This document shows positions 25,701 to 34,411 of a stretch of DNA of 64,000 nucleotides, piece by piece. The position numbers were made by a program, and so were the translations under genes. The notes below the pieces were generated by a model. That model worked only from the letters and a program-made list of their open reading frames with translations. It was not told where the DNA came from and made no database searches. Source of the DNA: Candidatus Bacteroides merdipullorum. GTDB lineage: Bacteria > Bacteroidota > Bacteroidia > Bacteroidales > Bacteroidaceae. Where the stretch lies: the NCBI GenBank assembly GCA_019116045.1, contig DXCK01000046.1:20549-84548 (forward strand), given 5' to 3'. The first letter of the stretch is position 1. Every line of letters starts with the position of its first letter.

Positions 25701-26465
25701 TTACAGTTTCGTCTCCCCCTCGATATAGTTTTCCAGAAAGAGATGCTCGCCGTCGAACACGGCATACGAGAAAAAGTTTATCCAGTCACCCAGAATCACG
25801 ATGCGCGCCGTGCTGCTCAGCATCAGGTCCAGCTCAATGTGCCGGTGCCCGTAGATGAAGAAATTAATGCCCGGATGTCCCTTCAAGTATTCTTTGGTGT
25901 AGAGCACCAGCGGCTCCTTGTCTTCGCCCAAGTAGTCCGGATCTTTGCCGTCGATGCGCTTCAGGCGGCTGTGCTTGGCCCAGTTGAGTCCCAAGGCCAC
26001 ACTCCAGCGCGGATGCAGGGCTGAAAACAAGCGTTGCATCGTGTGGCTGTGAAACAACGTGCGCAACAACTTGAATCCCGTGTCCCGGTCGCCCAATCCG
26101 TCTCCATGCGCCAGGTAAAACTCTTTGCCGCAGATTTCAGTCGTCATAGGCTCGCGGTGCAGGATGACGCCACATTCTGTCGTCAGATAATCACCGCACC
26201 AGATGTCGTGGTTGCCTATGAAAAAATGCACTTCCACCCCGAGGTCGGACAACTCCGACAATTTGCCCAGAAAGCGCGTGTAACCCTTGGGCACGACGGT
26301 TTTGAACTCGTACCAGAAGTCGAACATGTCGCCCAGCAGGTAGACGGCCGAAGCCTTGTGCTTGATACTGTCCAGGAAGTTGACCAAGCGGCGTTCCTGC
26401 GTCCGCCGGTGCTCGATGGCCAGCGAACCCAAGTGGGCATCGGAGAGGAAATAAACATTCTTCAT
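25701..26465 (-). CDS. lpxH: UDP-2,3-diacylglucosamine pyrophosphatase (LpxH-like)
   Basis: 254 aa calcineurin-like phosphoesterase. Metal-binding motifs in order: FLSDAHLG, LLGDMFDFWYE, FIGNHD, LAHGDGLGDRD and YGHRHIE. In lipid A synthesis LpxH hydrolyses UDP-2,3-diacylglucosamine to lipid X at the inner membrane. Motif content (DAHLG, GNHDIW, HGDGLG) supports LpxH over a generic phosphoesterase. Upstream lies a large inverted repeat separating it from the TlpA-like gene. Confidence 0.88.
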   Translation of the reverse strand: MKNVYFLSDAHLGSLAIEHRRTQERRLVNFLDSIKHKASAVYLLGDMFDFWYEFKTVVPKGYTRFLGKLSELSDLGVEVHFFIGNHDIWCGDYLTTECGVILHREPMTTEICGKEFYLAHGDGLGDRDTGFKLLRTLFHSHTMQRLFSALHPRWSVALGLNWAKHSRLKRIDGKDPDYLGEDKEPLVLYTKEYLKGHPGINFFIYGHRHIELDLMLSSTARIVILGDWINFFSYAVFDGEHLFLENYIEGETKL

Positions 26466-26482
26466 CGTGCAGTTTTTTATTT

Positions 26483-26633
26483 AGCTACGAGTTGTGAGTT
26501 GTGAGCTACGAGTTACGAGCTACAAGCTACAAGTGATAGACTATCCCTCAAGTCTGGGCTAAGCCACTCGCAGCTCTCATCACTTGCCACTCGTAGCTTG
26601 TAGCTCGTAGCTCATAACTCGTAGCTCATAGCT
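26483..26633. repeat. Long imperfect inverted repeat made of GAGCTACGAG-type words
   Basis: Left arm (26483-26535) AGCTACGAGTTGTGAGTTGT... and right arm (26581-26633) ...CGTAGCTCATAACTCGTAGC are about 53 nt each and nearly complementary, around a 45-nt loop. Each arm is itself a string of GAGCTACGAG/TTACAAGC-like words. It fills almost the whole gap between the TlpA-like gene and lpxH. Confidence 0.85.
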
Positions 26634-26636
26634 AGT

Positions 26637-27770
26637 TTATTTAAACAATTCGTCCAGGTATTCGTAGAAAGCCGGGTCTTCGCCCACCACAATCTTGGCA
26701 ATCTTCCCTTCCGGGTCGATGACAATCTTTGTAGGATAGCCTTCGATGGCATAAAGTGTGCTGACGTCGGGATTGCCTTCGTTGCGCACGTGCAGCCAAG
26801 GCAGCTCGTGCTTCTCGACAGCTTCCTTCCACTTCTCTTCCGTGTCGCGGCAGTCGATGCCTAAGATTTCCATCTTGCCTTTGTACTTCTCGTAATACTT
26901 CTTCATCTCGGGGATGCCCTTGATGCACCAGCCGCACCAACTGCCCCAGAAGTCCAGCACCACATACTTGCCGCGCAGCGAAGAGAGCGTCAAGTCTTTC
27001 CCCTGCAAGTCTTTCAGCGTGAAGTCCGGAGCGGTTTTGCCTTCAGACACGTTTTCTTTGGCCTTGGCCTTTTCCTGTTCTTCCTTAATGATTTTGTCCA
27101 AGAATTGGTACATGGCAGCCAGCTTACCGTTCTTTGCCTTGTCGCCCAGCAGTTCCAGAGCTTCTTCTTGCTTCTCTCCGGTACGCCATGCCAGAAAGAC
27201 AGAAAGGTCTTCATCGGGATGCTGGCGGATATATTCCAGACAACGTCCGGCTGCCCGTTTCTCCAAATCCTCCAGAGGTGCGACAACTTTCATGATGGAA
27301 TCTTGAGCCCCGCCTTCCTGCTGCATCTGCATGGCACGGCTGATAATGGCCTTGATGGAATCATTCAACGGCTTCATCTCCTCGTCCAGCTTGTTGTAGG
27401 CCGTATAGAAGTCCGAACCTGTTACCTGATATTCTTTCAGGTCCCCTTTCACCGTCAACTGGTCGCCGGAGAAAGCCAACAAGTCGATTCGTTTTGTCAT
27501 GTCAAAAGGTTTGCCCGATTCCGGTGTGGGGATGATGGTGACAGATATGGGCACCGTGTCGGGCTCAAGTTGCAGCGTGAAGTTCCCTTGCTGCAAGACC
27601 AGAGGGACTTCCACACTTTTGCTGTCAGAAAAGAGAGGTTCGCAGATGGCTCTCAGCGTGTCGCTCTCCACGCCGGTCAGCGTACCTGTTATGGTTGTCT
27701 TCGTGTTCGATTGGCAGGCTCCCAACAAGACTGCCCCGGCCGCTAAGGCCCATGCAATGTTCTTTTTCAT
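26637..27770 (-). CDS. TlpA-like thioredoxin lipoprotein with DUF4369
   Basis: 377 aa. Lipobox ending VLLGAC (Cys19). The N-terminal half is DUF4369 (TKTTITGTLTGVESDTLRAICEPLF). A helical linker leads to a thioredoxin domain beginning APDFTLKDLQGKDLTLSSLRGKYVVLDFWGSWCGWC, with redox pair Cys-Gly-Trp-Cys and cis-Pro in GYPTKIVIDPEGKI. Probably a periplasm-facing thiol-disulfide reductase. The 3' end abuts the inverted repeat. Upstream neighbour is the sufT-like gene (35-nt gap). Confidence 0.92.
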   Translation of the reverse strand: MKKNIAWALAAGAVLLGACQSNTKTTITGTLTGVESDTLRAICEPLFSDSKSVEVPLVLQQGNFTLQLEPDTVPISVTIIPTPESGKPFDMTKRIDLLAFSGDQLTVKGDLKEYQVTGSDFYTAYNKLDEEMKPLNDSIKAIISRAMQMQQEGGAQDSIMKVVAPLEDLEKRAAGRCLEYIRQHPDEDLSVFLAWRTGEKQEEALELLGDKAKNGKLAAMYQFLDKIIKEEQEKAKAKENVSEGKTAPDFTLKDLQGKDLTLSSLRGKYVVLDFWGSWCGWCIKGIPEMKKYYEKYKGKMEILGIDCRDTEEKWKEAVEKHELPWLHVRNEGNPDVSTLYAIEGYPTKIVIDPEGKIAKIVVGEDPAFYEYLDELFK

Positions 27771-27805
27771 CTGTGATGTCGTTTAAAATGATACAATTTT
27801 GGAGT

Positions 27806-28117
27806 TTACAGGAAGCCCAGCTCCAGCTTGGCTTCCTCGCTCATCATGTCCTTGTCCCATTCGGGTTCGAAGACCAAGTTGACCGTGGCGGCTTTTACTC
27901 CGTCCACCGACTCGATTTTCTGCCGGACATCTTCCATGATGAACTCCGCTGCCGGACAATTAGGAGCGGTCAGCGTCATGTCTATGGTCGCCTCGCCTTC
28001 GTCGGATACGTCTATCTTGTAAATCAGTCCCAAGTCATAGACATTGACTGGAATCTCGGGGTCATAGACCGTCTTCAGCATGGCGACAATCTTCTCTTCT
28101 ATCTGGTATTTCTCCAT
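27806..28117 (-). CDS. MIP18/DUF59 family Fe-S assembly protein (SufT-like)
   Basis: 103 aa from the ATG at 28117 (MEKYQIEEKIVAMLKTVYDPEIPVNVYDLGLIYKIDV). The run DPEIPVNVYDLGLIY and MTLTAPNCPAAEFIMEDV, with the conserved Cys, are diagnostic of DUF59. The family assists in maturing iron-sulfur proteins. The track's extra 10 residues overlap the spacer after a strong promoter (28145-28176), supporting the internal start. Confidence 0.92.
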   Translation of the reverse strand: MEKYQIEEKIVAMLKTVYDPEIPVNVYDLGLIYKIDVSDEGEATIDMTLTAPNCPAAEFIMEDVRQKIESVDGVKAATVNLVFEPEWDKDMMSEEAKLELGFL

Positions 28118-28144
28118 ATGTTGCACTTTTATTTGATTGGGCGA

Positions 28145-28176
28145 CAAAGCTAAAGTTTTTTCCTGAGAATAACAAA
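28145..28176 (-). promoter_or_regulatory. Bacteroidetes-type promoter of the sufT-like gene
   Basis: On the minus strand, TTTG (28176-28173), 20 nt, then TAGCTTTG (28152-28145), matching the TTTG-N19-21-TAnnTTTG consensus exactly. It lies 28 nt upstream of the chosen ATG. Confidence 0.75.
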
Positions 28177-28210
28177 TATACGGGGAAAATAGACTTTCCG
28201 CTTCCCGGCC

Positions 28211-28897
28211 TCACAACCGCCCCTCGTCGTTGAAACTATAATATCCGCCGTCGGTTACGATGACATGGTCCAGCAGCCGGATGTTCATCAACCGGGCAGC
28301 ATCACGCACGGCATGCGTCAGGTGGATGTCGTCCGTGCTGGGATGCACGTTGCCCGACGGGTGGTTGTGTACCAGGGCCAGTTGCGTGGCGCGGCCTAAA
28401 AGCGCTTCGCGCAAGATGGTGCGCACGTCGGCCGTCGTCTGGTCCAGACCGCCCCGGCTGATGCGCACCTTGTCGATGATACGCGCCGCCTGGTTGAGCA
28501 GCAGAATCCAGAACTCCTCCGTGGGCAGGTCGCACAACAGGGGATGAAACAGCTCGTAGATGTCTCGCGACGAACGTACGGTGGGTCGTTCGGGCTTCTC
28601 CTGCAAAGTACGCCGTTTGCCCAGCTCCAGTGCCGCCATCACGCTGATGCTCTTGGCCGGCCCCATGCCCTTGAACCGGGCGAAGTCTGCCACCTGCCAT
28701 TTGCCCAGCCGGTGCAGGTTGTTGCCCGCCGCAGCCAGGATGCGCTGCATCAGGCTTACGGCACTCTCTTCGGTATTGCCCGACCCGATGAGGATGGCCA
28801 GCAGTTCGGCGTCGCTCAAGGCCTCGGCGCCCTTCTGCATCATTTTCTCGCGTGGGCGGTCTTCTTCGGCCCATTGGTTGATGTTGAGTTTTTCCAT
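28211..28897 (-). CDS. radC: RadC-family JAB/MPN protein
   Basis: 228 aa. N-terminal helix-hairpin-helix (FARFKGMGPAKSISVMAALELGKR) and C-terminal JAMM metalloprotease-like domain with HNHPSGNVHPSTDD. Despite the name, a DNA-repair role for RadC has not held up, and its activity remains uncertain. Length and motif are full. It is flanked upstream by a dispersed repeat, 28967-29048. Confidence 0.93.
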   Translation of the reverse strand: MEKLNINQWAEEDRPREKMMQKGAEALSDAELLAILIGSGNTEESAVSLMQRILAAAGNNLHRLGKWQVADFARFKGMGPAKSISVMAALELGKRRTLQEKPERPTVRSSRDIYELFHPLLCDLPTEEFWILLLNQAARIIDKVRISRGGLDQTTADVRTILREALLGRATQLALVHNHPSGNVHPSTDDIHLTHAVRDAARLMNIRLLDHVIVTDGGYYSFNDEGRL

Positions 28898-28966
28898 GGT
28901 TTGAATCAGGGTGTTGTCAATATTTATTTGTATGTTTTCTGCTTCCTTCCGATTTCCCGGTGGAAA

Positions 28967-29048
28967 GGGACCCGGCTCGTACCCGGCTCGTACCCGGGTC
29001 GTACCAAGTTCGAGTGTATAGAAACGAACGAAGAGCGTGTCGGGAACA
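28967..29048 (-). repeat. Dispersed TACGAGCCGGG repeat, copy 2 (inverted)
   Basis: Read on the minus strand: GTTCCCGACACGCTCTTCG, ACACTCGAACTTGGTACGAC, then CCGGGTACGAGCCGGGTACG, that is three 11-nt units, the first variant. Lies between radC and the glycosyltransferase gene. Confidence 0.8.
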
Positions 29049-29099
29049 ACTTTGTCGGCACGATGAATCCTCTTTTTTTACTTTCCGGCCATCGGGCGG

Positions 29100-30089
29100 T
29101 TATTGGTAGAAATTCTTCTTGAACGCTTCGAACTCGGCTTTGCCCCGCACGCAGCGCCGCCACCAGGCGCGCCAGAATCCGGTGCCGTAGCCGATGAGTT
29201 GCACGTAGGCCGCAGCCACGGACAGCAGGCCGATGTGCAGGCTGCGGTTTTGCATCGCCGAGTCCACGCAGACCAGCAGGGCATAGAGCGCCAATGGCAG
29301 CAGGGAGTAAAGGCAGAACACCGTGCCTGCGAGCAACACGGTCGTGCCCAGCGTGAAGAGTGCCGGCAGGAGGTGGACAACCTTCAGCGAGTCGGGATAT
29401 TTCTTGTAGAGGTTGATGCGCGCGATGCCCGAGTTGTGCACCTGCTTGAAGAACTTCCGCAGGTTGGTCCGCCGTTTGTGCCATACCCAGGCTTCGGGGA
29501 ACAGGCGGCAGCGGTATCCCCCCCGGAAGATGCGGATGCTGAAGTCGATGTCTTCGCCGAAGCGCATCCGCGAGAAGCCGTCCAGGGTCTGGTAGACCTC
29601 GCGGCGCACGCCCATGTTGAAGCTGCGCGGGTAGAACTTGTCCATCTTCTTTCGCCCGCCCCTGATGCCGCCTGTGGTGAAGAACGACGTCATGGCGTAG
29701 TTGATGGCTTTCTGCATCGGGGTGAACGAGGGGTGTGCACGGTCAGGTCCGCCGAAGGCATCGCACGGTTCGCGCCGCAGTTCTGCTTCCACGGCCTCTA
29801 AGTAAGCGGGCGGCACGATGACGTCCGAGTCCAGTATGAGCAGGTATTCGCCCCGGGCACGCTCGGCGGCATAGTTGCGCGTCTGTCCCGGTCCGGAATT
29901 GGGTTTGGTGTAATAGTGCAGGTCGAGGCGGTCGGCATAACGTTCGGCCACTTCGCGGCAGGGCAGGGTCGAACCGTCGTCCACCACGACCACCTCGAAG
30001 TCGCTGAACGACTGCGCCGTCAGGCTTTGCAAGAGTTCGTCCACTTCCTCCGGGCGGTTGTAGACGGGGATAAGGAAGGAATATTTCAT
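29100..30089 (-). CDS. Membrane-associated family 2 glycosyltransferase
   Basis: 329 aa from the ATG at 30089 (MKYSFLIPVYNRPEEVDELLQSL), the usual GT-A start. Nucleotide-sugar motifs VVVVDDGSTLPC and LILDSDVIVPP (DxD-type), then KAINYAMTSFFTTGG, GFSRMRFGEDIDFSIRI (acceptor-site ED). Two hydrophobic C-terminal segments (LLPALFTLGTTVLLAGTVFCLYSLLPLALYALLVC) suggest membrane anchoring. The sugar is unknown. A -7 box TATCTTTG reads on the minus strand at 30123-30116, upstream of this start. Confidence 0.9.
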   Translation of the reverse strand: MKYSFLIPVYNRPEEVDELLQSLTAQSFSDFEVVVVDDGSTLPCREVAERYADRLDLHYYTKPNSGPGQTRNYAAERARGEYLLILDSDVIVPPAYLEAVEAELRREPCDAFGGPDRAHPSFTPMQKAINYAMTSFFTTGGIRGGRKKMDKFYPRSFNMGVRREVYQTLDGFSRMRFGEDIDFSIRIFRGGYRCRLFPEAWVWHKRRTNLRKFFKQVHNSGIARINLYKKYPDSLKVVHLLPALFTLGTTVLLAGTVFCLYSLLPLALYALLVCVDSAMQNRSLHIGLLSVAAAYVQLIGYGTGFWRAWWRRCVRGKAEFEAFKKNFYQ

Positions 30090-30283
30090 ACGGATGTCTG
30101 GCTTTGTTCCGTAGGCAAAGATAGTGGTTGGCGGGGACATTCGGTGCGCAGAGAGGACAATTTTTGCGTGTCTCGCAGGGAAAGAGAAAAAATGACGCCC
30201 GAAAAATATGATTTTATTGAAATAATGTTTATATTTGCAAAAGAGAGCTCTGTGTATTTGTTATTATCTATCCATTCATACCC

Positions 30284-32107
30284 ATGAAACGAATTTTTTT
30301 CCTGTTGTCAGTCCTGTTGCCGGGACTGTTGTTTGCCAAGAATATTTCGGAAGAACAGGCGCGTCGTGTGGCAACTGCTTTCTGGCAGTCCAGTCCGCAG
30401 ACCCGTGGTGCATCGGCCGTCTCTTGGCAATTGGTGTTACAAAGTGAGAACTTGCCTACCCGTTCGGTTGCTTCGGAGCCGGCTTACTATGTCTATGACA
30501 ATGCTTCGGGGCCGGGTTTTGTGATTGTGGCGGGCGACGATGTGGCCATGCCGGTGCTGGGTTACTCGTTCGAAAATGAATTCCCCTCGTCCGACTTTCT
30601 GCCTGTCAACGTGCTGGAGTGGCTCGACGGGCTGCGTGAGGAAATCAATGCCGCCCGGCGGGAGTCTCTGGAACCGTCGGAGGCTGTGGTGCGGGCTTGG
30701 GCATCTACTTCGTCCGGTACACCCGTGGTCGAGATGGAGACGGCGTTGTGGAACCAGGACTCGCCCTATAACCAGCTTTGTCCCAGAATCAATGGCATAG
30801 CTACCTATACCGGCTGTACAGCCACGGCGATGGCCATCGTAATGCGTTATCATCAGTGGCCTGTGCAGGGCACGGGGACGTTGCCGGCTTATACCACGGA
30901 CACGTATGGGCAGTTGGTGCCTGCACAAGAGTTGGGGCATCCTTACGAGTGGGATCTTATGCCGTTGGACTACACCCATTCTACTACGCAACAGAATCAG
31001 GCCGTGGCCACGCTGATGCGTGACTGCGCCTTGGCATTGCAGTCGGATTTCGGGCCGTTGGGCAGTAGCGGTACGGGAGCTTACATTACGGACATTCCCG
31101 TACAACTGGCTTCCCACTTTGGCTATAGTCAGACGTCACGTTATGTGATGCGCGATGCTTATACCACAACGGAGTGGAACGACCTGATGCGCGAGGAGTT
31201 GGATGCCAGTCGTCCTGTCCTTTATTCCGGACATAATCCTGAAGGTGGTCACGCCTTTGTGTTAGACGGATATGATACCGAGTCTTATTTCCGTGTCAAC
31301 TGGGGCTGGAGCGGCCTTTGCAACGGATTTTACAAGCTTTCGGCCCTTGAACCGGAGGAGCCGGGCATTGGCGGCTCTATGGGTCAGTATAATGAAGGAC
31401 AGGTGGCGGTTATCGGTGTCCAGCGCGAAGATGGAAGCGAGGGAGTGGAAGAGTTGCGCTTCAGCTATTATGATAACCGGTATGGAGCTTCTTCGGGAGG
31501 TGCCGATTTACGCATATACAACGGCCTTGCCACAGACGAGCCTGTCCGTCAGAATGAACCTTTCGAATTGCATATAGGTTTCTTGTACAACAGCGGTACC
31601 GCTGCTTTTACTGGGCAAATATTGGTGGCTGTGGCCGATAAAGAAGGGCAAATCGTGGAAGAACTGTATCAATTTGCAGCTCAAGGGCTTTCGGTCGGGT
31701 TTGGTTACCTCATTGACCAGAATGTTGTTGTCAGCCAACCCATAATGCCGGGGTATCGCATCCGGGCTTATTATAGCAGCGAACGCACTCCGGACTGGAC
31801 GCTGGTACGTGGCAACGATGAAGAGGGCTGTGTCTGGGACTTGCTTTTGATGGATGAATATACCATCGAGCAGAGTACCTCGTTTACTTACAACAAGAAC
31901 GACCGGATGATTCGTCTGGCCGTAAAGCAGGGCGTTACGGCAACTTTGCAGGATGATGCCGGGACGGATTACAACAGTGTTTGCCAGGCAGACGGCACGG
32001 AAATCACCATCGACACCGCTCAATTGCCGGCCGGTTCGTACATCTTGACCTTGCAGAAAGACAGCGAAGAGAAGAAATTGCGTTTCTCTGTCGGGGAGAA
32101 CCGTTGA
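30284..32107 (+). CDS. C10 (streptopain-family) cysteine protease with propeptide
   Basis: 607 aa. Signal peptide MKRIFFLLSVLLPGLLFA, then a Spi-like propeptide (ISEEQARRVATAFW, GFVIVAGDDVAMPVLGYSFENEF). Catalytic Cys178 is in YTGCTATAMAIVMRYHQWP and catalytic His323 in GGHAFVLDGYD, followed by the conserved FRVNWGWSG. After about residue 395 there are two further beta-rich regions, the last (LPAGSYILTLQKDSEEKKLRFSVG) resembling C-terminal beta domains of secreted Bacteroidetes proteins. Related Bfp proteases occur in B. fragilis. A -7 box TATATTTG lies at 30230-30237. The next gene, 39 nt on, is a BACON lipoprotein. Confidence 0.92.
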   Translation: MKRIFFLLSVLLPGLLFAKNISEEQARRVATAFWQSSPQTRGASAVSWQLVLQSENLPTRSVASEPAYYVYDNASGPGFVIVAGDDVAMPVLGYSFENEFPSSDFLPVNVLEWLDGLREEINAARRESLEPSEAVVRAWASTSSGTPVVEMETALWNQDSPYNQLCPRINGIATYTGCTATAMAIVMRYHQWPVQGTGTLPAYTTDTYGQLVPAQELGHPYEWDLMPLDYTHSTTQQNQAVATLMRDCALALQSDFGPLGSSGTGAYITDIPVQLASHFGYSQTSRYVMRDAYTTTEWNDLMREELDASRPVLYSGHNPEGGHAFVLDGYDTESYFRVNWGWSGLCNGFYKLSALEPEEPGIGGSMGQYNEGQVAVIGVQREDGSEGVEELRFSYYDNRYGASSGGADLRIYNGLATDEPVRQNEPFELHIGFLYNSGTAAFTGQILVAVADKEGQIVEELYQFAAQGLSVGFGYLIDQNVVVSQPIMPGYRIRAYYSSERTPDWTLVRGNDEEGCVWDLLLMDEYTIEQSTSFTYNKNDRMIRLAVKQGVTATLQDDAGTDYNSVCQADGTEITIDTAQLPAGSYILTLQKDSEEKKLRFSVGENR

Positions 32108-32146
32108 GAGTATACAGATAAATGAATGATAAAAAGAAAAAAGATT

Positions 32147-33556
32147 ATGAAGAAATATAGTTTGATGTGGTTGGTTGTCCTGGCCGGGATATGGGCATCT
32201 TGTTCGGACAACAACGAAGAGCAGCGGACGCCGACCCCGAGCATCACTTTGGATGAAGAGAGCACGCAACTGTTGTTCGACACCTCCGGCGGAAGCCTGA
32301 GTGTATCTTTCGAGGCCAGTGTGGCCTGGACGGCTGAGGTCGACCAGAGCTGGTGCCGGGTGTCTCCTGCTTCGGGGCAGGCCGGCCATGCTTCGGTGAT
32401 GGTAACAGCAGACGAGAACGATACCTACGACGAGCGGAATGCCAAGCTGACGTTGGCAGCGGGCGGAGTGTCGAAGACGCTGGTGATTGTGCAGAAGCAG
32501 AAGGATGCGTTGTTGGTCACTTCCAACCGTGTGGACGTGGACTCTGACGGAGGGGAAATAGCCGTGGAAATAAAGGCCAATGTCACTTTTGAATACGAGG
32601 TGGAAGAAGCCGCTTCGGAGTGGATTGTTCCCATAGAGACCAAGGCGCTTGCCACGACGAATCTCCGCTTCAGCGTGGCGGCCAATGAGAACGCCGAGAA
32701 ACGAGAAGGCCGTATTGTGGTGCGCAGCGGAGAGATGGAAGAGACGGTGACTGTTTATCAGAGTGGTTATACACCAACCTTGGTGCTGAGCCAAAATGAA
32801 TATACGGTGGGCAGTGTAGGCGAGGAGATTGTCATCGAACTGAGTACCAATTTGGATTATGAGATGATTTTGCCGGAAGAGGCTGACTGGATAAGCGAAC
32901 CTCCTACGCGTGCTCTGTCTACTTATACTCACCGTATTCAGGTGGCGCCCAATGATACGTATGACTTGCGCGAGGCGGAAATTCATTTCATCAACCGTGA
33001 GGCAGAAATAGATGAAACGGTACACATCGTACAGGTGCAGAACGATGCCATTGTGGTGGCCCGTTCGTCGTATGAGGTGGATGCGGAAGGTGAACGGCTG
33101 GATTTTACTGTTCAGTCGAACGTAGAGTTCTTGGTTTCGCTTTCAGAAGAATGGATTAAGCAAGTGCCGGTCACCCGCGCGCTTGAGGAGGTGCCTTTGA
33201 GCTTTACCGTCGAGGCCAATCCGAACCGGGAACCGCGTGAAGCCACGATAACACTGAAAGCGGATAACGTGGAGCAAATCATCACTGTGCTGCAAACAGG
33301 TTATCAGGAGACAAACCGGGTCAGCATAGTGTATAGCGGAGAACAGTTTACCGTTCCGCTGATTACGGGTGAATATTTCATGAATGCCTATATCTGGTGG
33401 GGAGATGGTTCAGAACGGGAGGCTTATCGTGAGGGAGCCGTACATGCCTATGATGGCATAGGCCCGCATACGGTTGTTATCGAGTCGGCTGGTGCCGAAG
33501 AAATAGCATTGCCCGACCTGGTAGGAGTTTCTGAGATAGATTTGAGTGAGTTCTGA
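32147..33556 (+). CDS. Lipoprotein with four BACON domains
   Basis: 469 aa from the ATG at 32147. Lipobox GIWASC followed by SDNNEEQ, an acidic stretch compatible with surface export. Four Ig-like BACON repeats of about 95 residues follow, each with a pattern like LDEESTQLLFDTSGGSLSVS ... WCRVSPASG ... NDTYDERNAKLTL; later copies lose the usual Cys/Trp. The C-terminal about 80 residues (FTVPLITGEYFMNAYIWWGDG) are a separate PKD-like piece. BACON domains are linked to carbohydrate or mucin binding; here, behind a protease, it could be a binding partner, substrate or inhibitor (inference). Confidence 0.88.
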   Translation: MKKYSLMWLVVLAGIWASCSDNNEEQRTPTPSITLDEESTQLLFDTSGGSLSVSFEASVAWTAEVDQSWCRVSPASGQAGHASVMVTADENDTYDERNAKLTLAAGGVSKTLVIVQKQKDALLVTSNRVDVDSDGGEIAVEIKANVTFEYEVEEAASEWIVPIETKALATTNLRFSVAANENAEKREGRIVVRSGEMEETVTVYQSGYTPTLVLSQNEYTVGSVGEEIVIELSTNLDYEMILPEEADWISEPPTRALSTYTHRIQVAPNDTYDLREAEIHFINREAEIDETVHIVQVQNDAIVVARSSYEVDAEGERLDFTVQSNVEFLVSLSEEWIKQVPVTRALEEVPLSFTVEANPNREPREATITLKADNVEQIITVLQTGYQETNRVSIVYSGEQFTVPLITGEYFMNAYIWWGDGSEREAYREGAVHAYDGIGPHTVVIESAGAEEIALPDLVGVSEIDLSEF

Positions 33557-33577
33557 CCGGTTTGTGGTTGGATTATA

Positions 33578-33613
33578 AAAATCCGGATGTGCTGTGAAAG
33601 CGCATCCGGATTT
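33578..33613. terminator. Intrinsic terminator between convergent genes
   Basis: An 11-bp stem AAATCCGGATG / CATCCGGATTT, bounded by A and T runs, serving the BACON lipoprotein gene (plus) and efp (minus). Confidence 0.85.
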
Positions 33614-33657
33614 ATTAATGTTAAGTCTTTTATAAAAAAGGGGGAAATTATTTCCCT

Positions 33658-34224
33658 TTATGCCTTCACGCGGCTTACGTAAGAACCGTCGCGCGTGTCG
33701 ATTTCAATCATTTCGCCTTCGTTGATGAAGAGGGGCACGCGGACAGTGGCACCCGATTCTACGGTGGCGGGCTTCAGCGTGTTGGTAGCTGTATCGCCTT
33801 TCAGACCCGGCTCGGTGTAGGTAATCTTCATTTGTACTTTCACGGGAACTTCGGCATAGAGCACGGTTTCGGTGGAAGCGTCGGACACTACGTCTACTAT
33901 CATGCCTTCCAGCAGGAAGTCAACGCCGTTGATTTGGTCGTGGGCGATGGGGATTTGTTCGAATGTCTCCTGATTCATGAAGATGTAGTCGTCGCCTTCT
34001 TTATAGAGGTATTGGTGGGGGCGGCGTTCTACGCGTACGTCTTCCAGCTTTTCGCCGATGTTGAAGCGGCGCTCCAGCACGTAGCCGTTGACCACGTCTT
34101 TCAGCTTGGTGCGCATGAAGGTGTTACCTTTACCGGGTTTTACATGCAGGAAGTCGATGCAGAAATAAAGTTTGCCGTCCATGCGGATGGCAGTTCCGAT
34201 TTTAATGTCTTGGGCATTAATCAT
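33658..34224 (-). CDS. efp: Translation elongation factor P
   Basis: 188 aa from the ATG at 34224 (MINAQDIKIGTAIRMDGKLYF), the expected full length; the track's N-terminal extension covers promoter DNA. EF-P rescues ribosomes stalled at polyproline. The loop HVKPGKGNTF carries the tip lysine (Lys32), and the C-terminus GSYVSRVKA is typical. No EpmA/EpmB or EarP-type modification gene is in the window. It is transcribed divergently from rpmH. Confidence 0.97.
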   Translation of the reverse strand: MINAQDIKIGTAIRMDGKLYFCIDFLHVKPGKGNTFMRTKLKDVVNGYVLERRFNIGEKLEDVRVERRPHQYLYKEGDDYIFMNQETFEQIPIAHDQINGVDFLLEGMIVDVVSDASTETVLYAEVPVKVQMKITYTEPGLKGDTATNTLKPATVESGATVRVPLFINEGEMIEIDTRDGSYVSRVKA

Positions 34225-34279
34225 ACGTTGTTCTATATTTATATTAGTAATTTCTTGTTGTAGCCTCTCTTTTCGGCTG

Positions 34280-34311
34280 CAAAAGTAATGCAAATCAATA
34301 AAAAACACAAA
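34280..34311 (-). promoter_or_regulatory. Promoter of efp
   Basis: Minus strand TTTG (34311-34308), exactly 20 nt, TACTTTTG (34287-34280): a full match to the Bacteroidetes consensus, leaving a 5' UTR of roughly 50 nt. Confidence 0.82.
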
Positions 34312-34338
34312 AGATTTGAGAGAAAATGAGTTAAGCAC

Positions 34339-34369
34339 TTGGTTATTTTGAAAAAAGTCCCTACTTTTG
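34339..34369 (+). promoter_or_regulatory. Promoter of rpmH
   Basis: TTG (34339-34341), 20 nt, TACTTTTG (34362-34369), the same -7 octamer as the divergent efp promoter. It lies about 43 nt upstream of the rpmH ATG. Confidence 0.8.
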
Positions 34370-34411
34370 CAGCCCGAAACTGGAAGAATAATAACATAAA
34401 AAGATATAACG

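Noticed and set aside
31508-33025. 505-aa minus-strand ORF opposite the C10 protease and BACON genes
   Set aside because: It spans two well-supported genes and their gap, with His/Arg/Leu-rich text lacking motifs.
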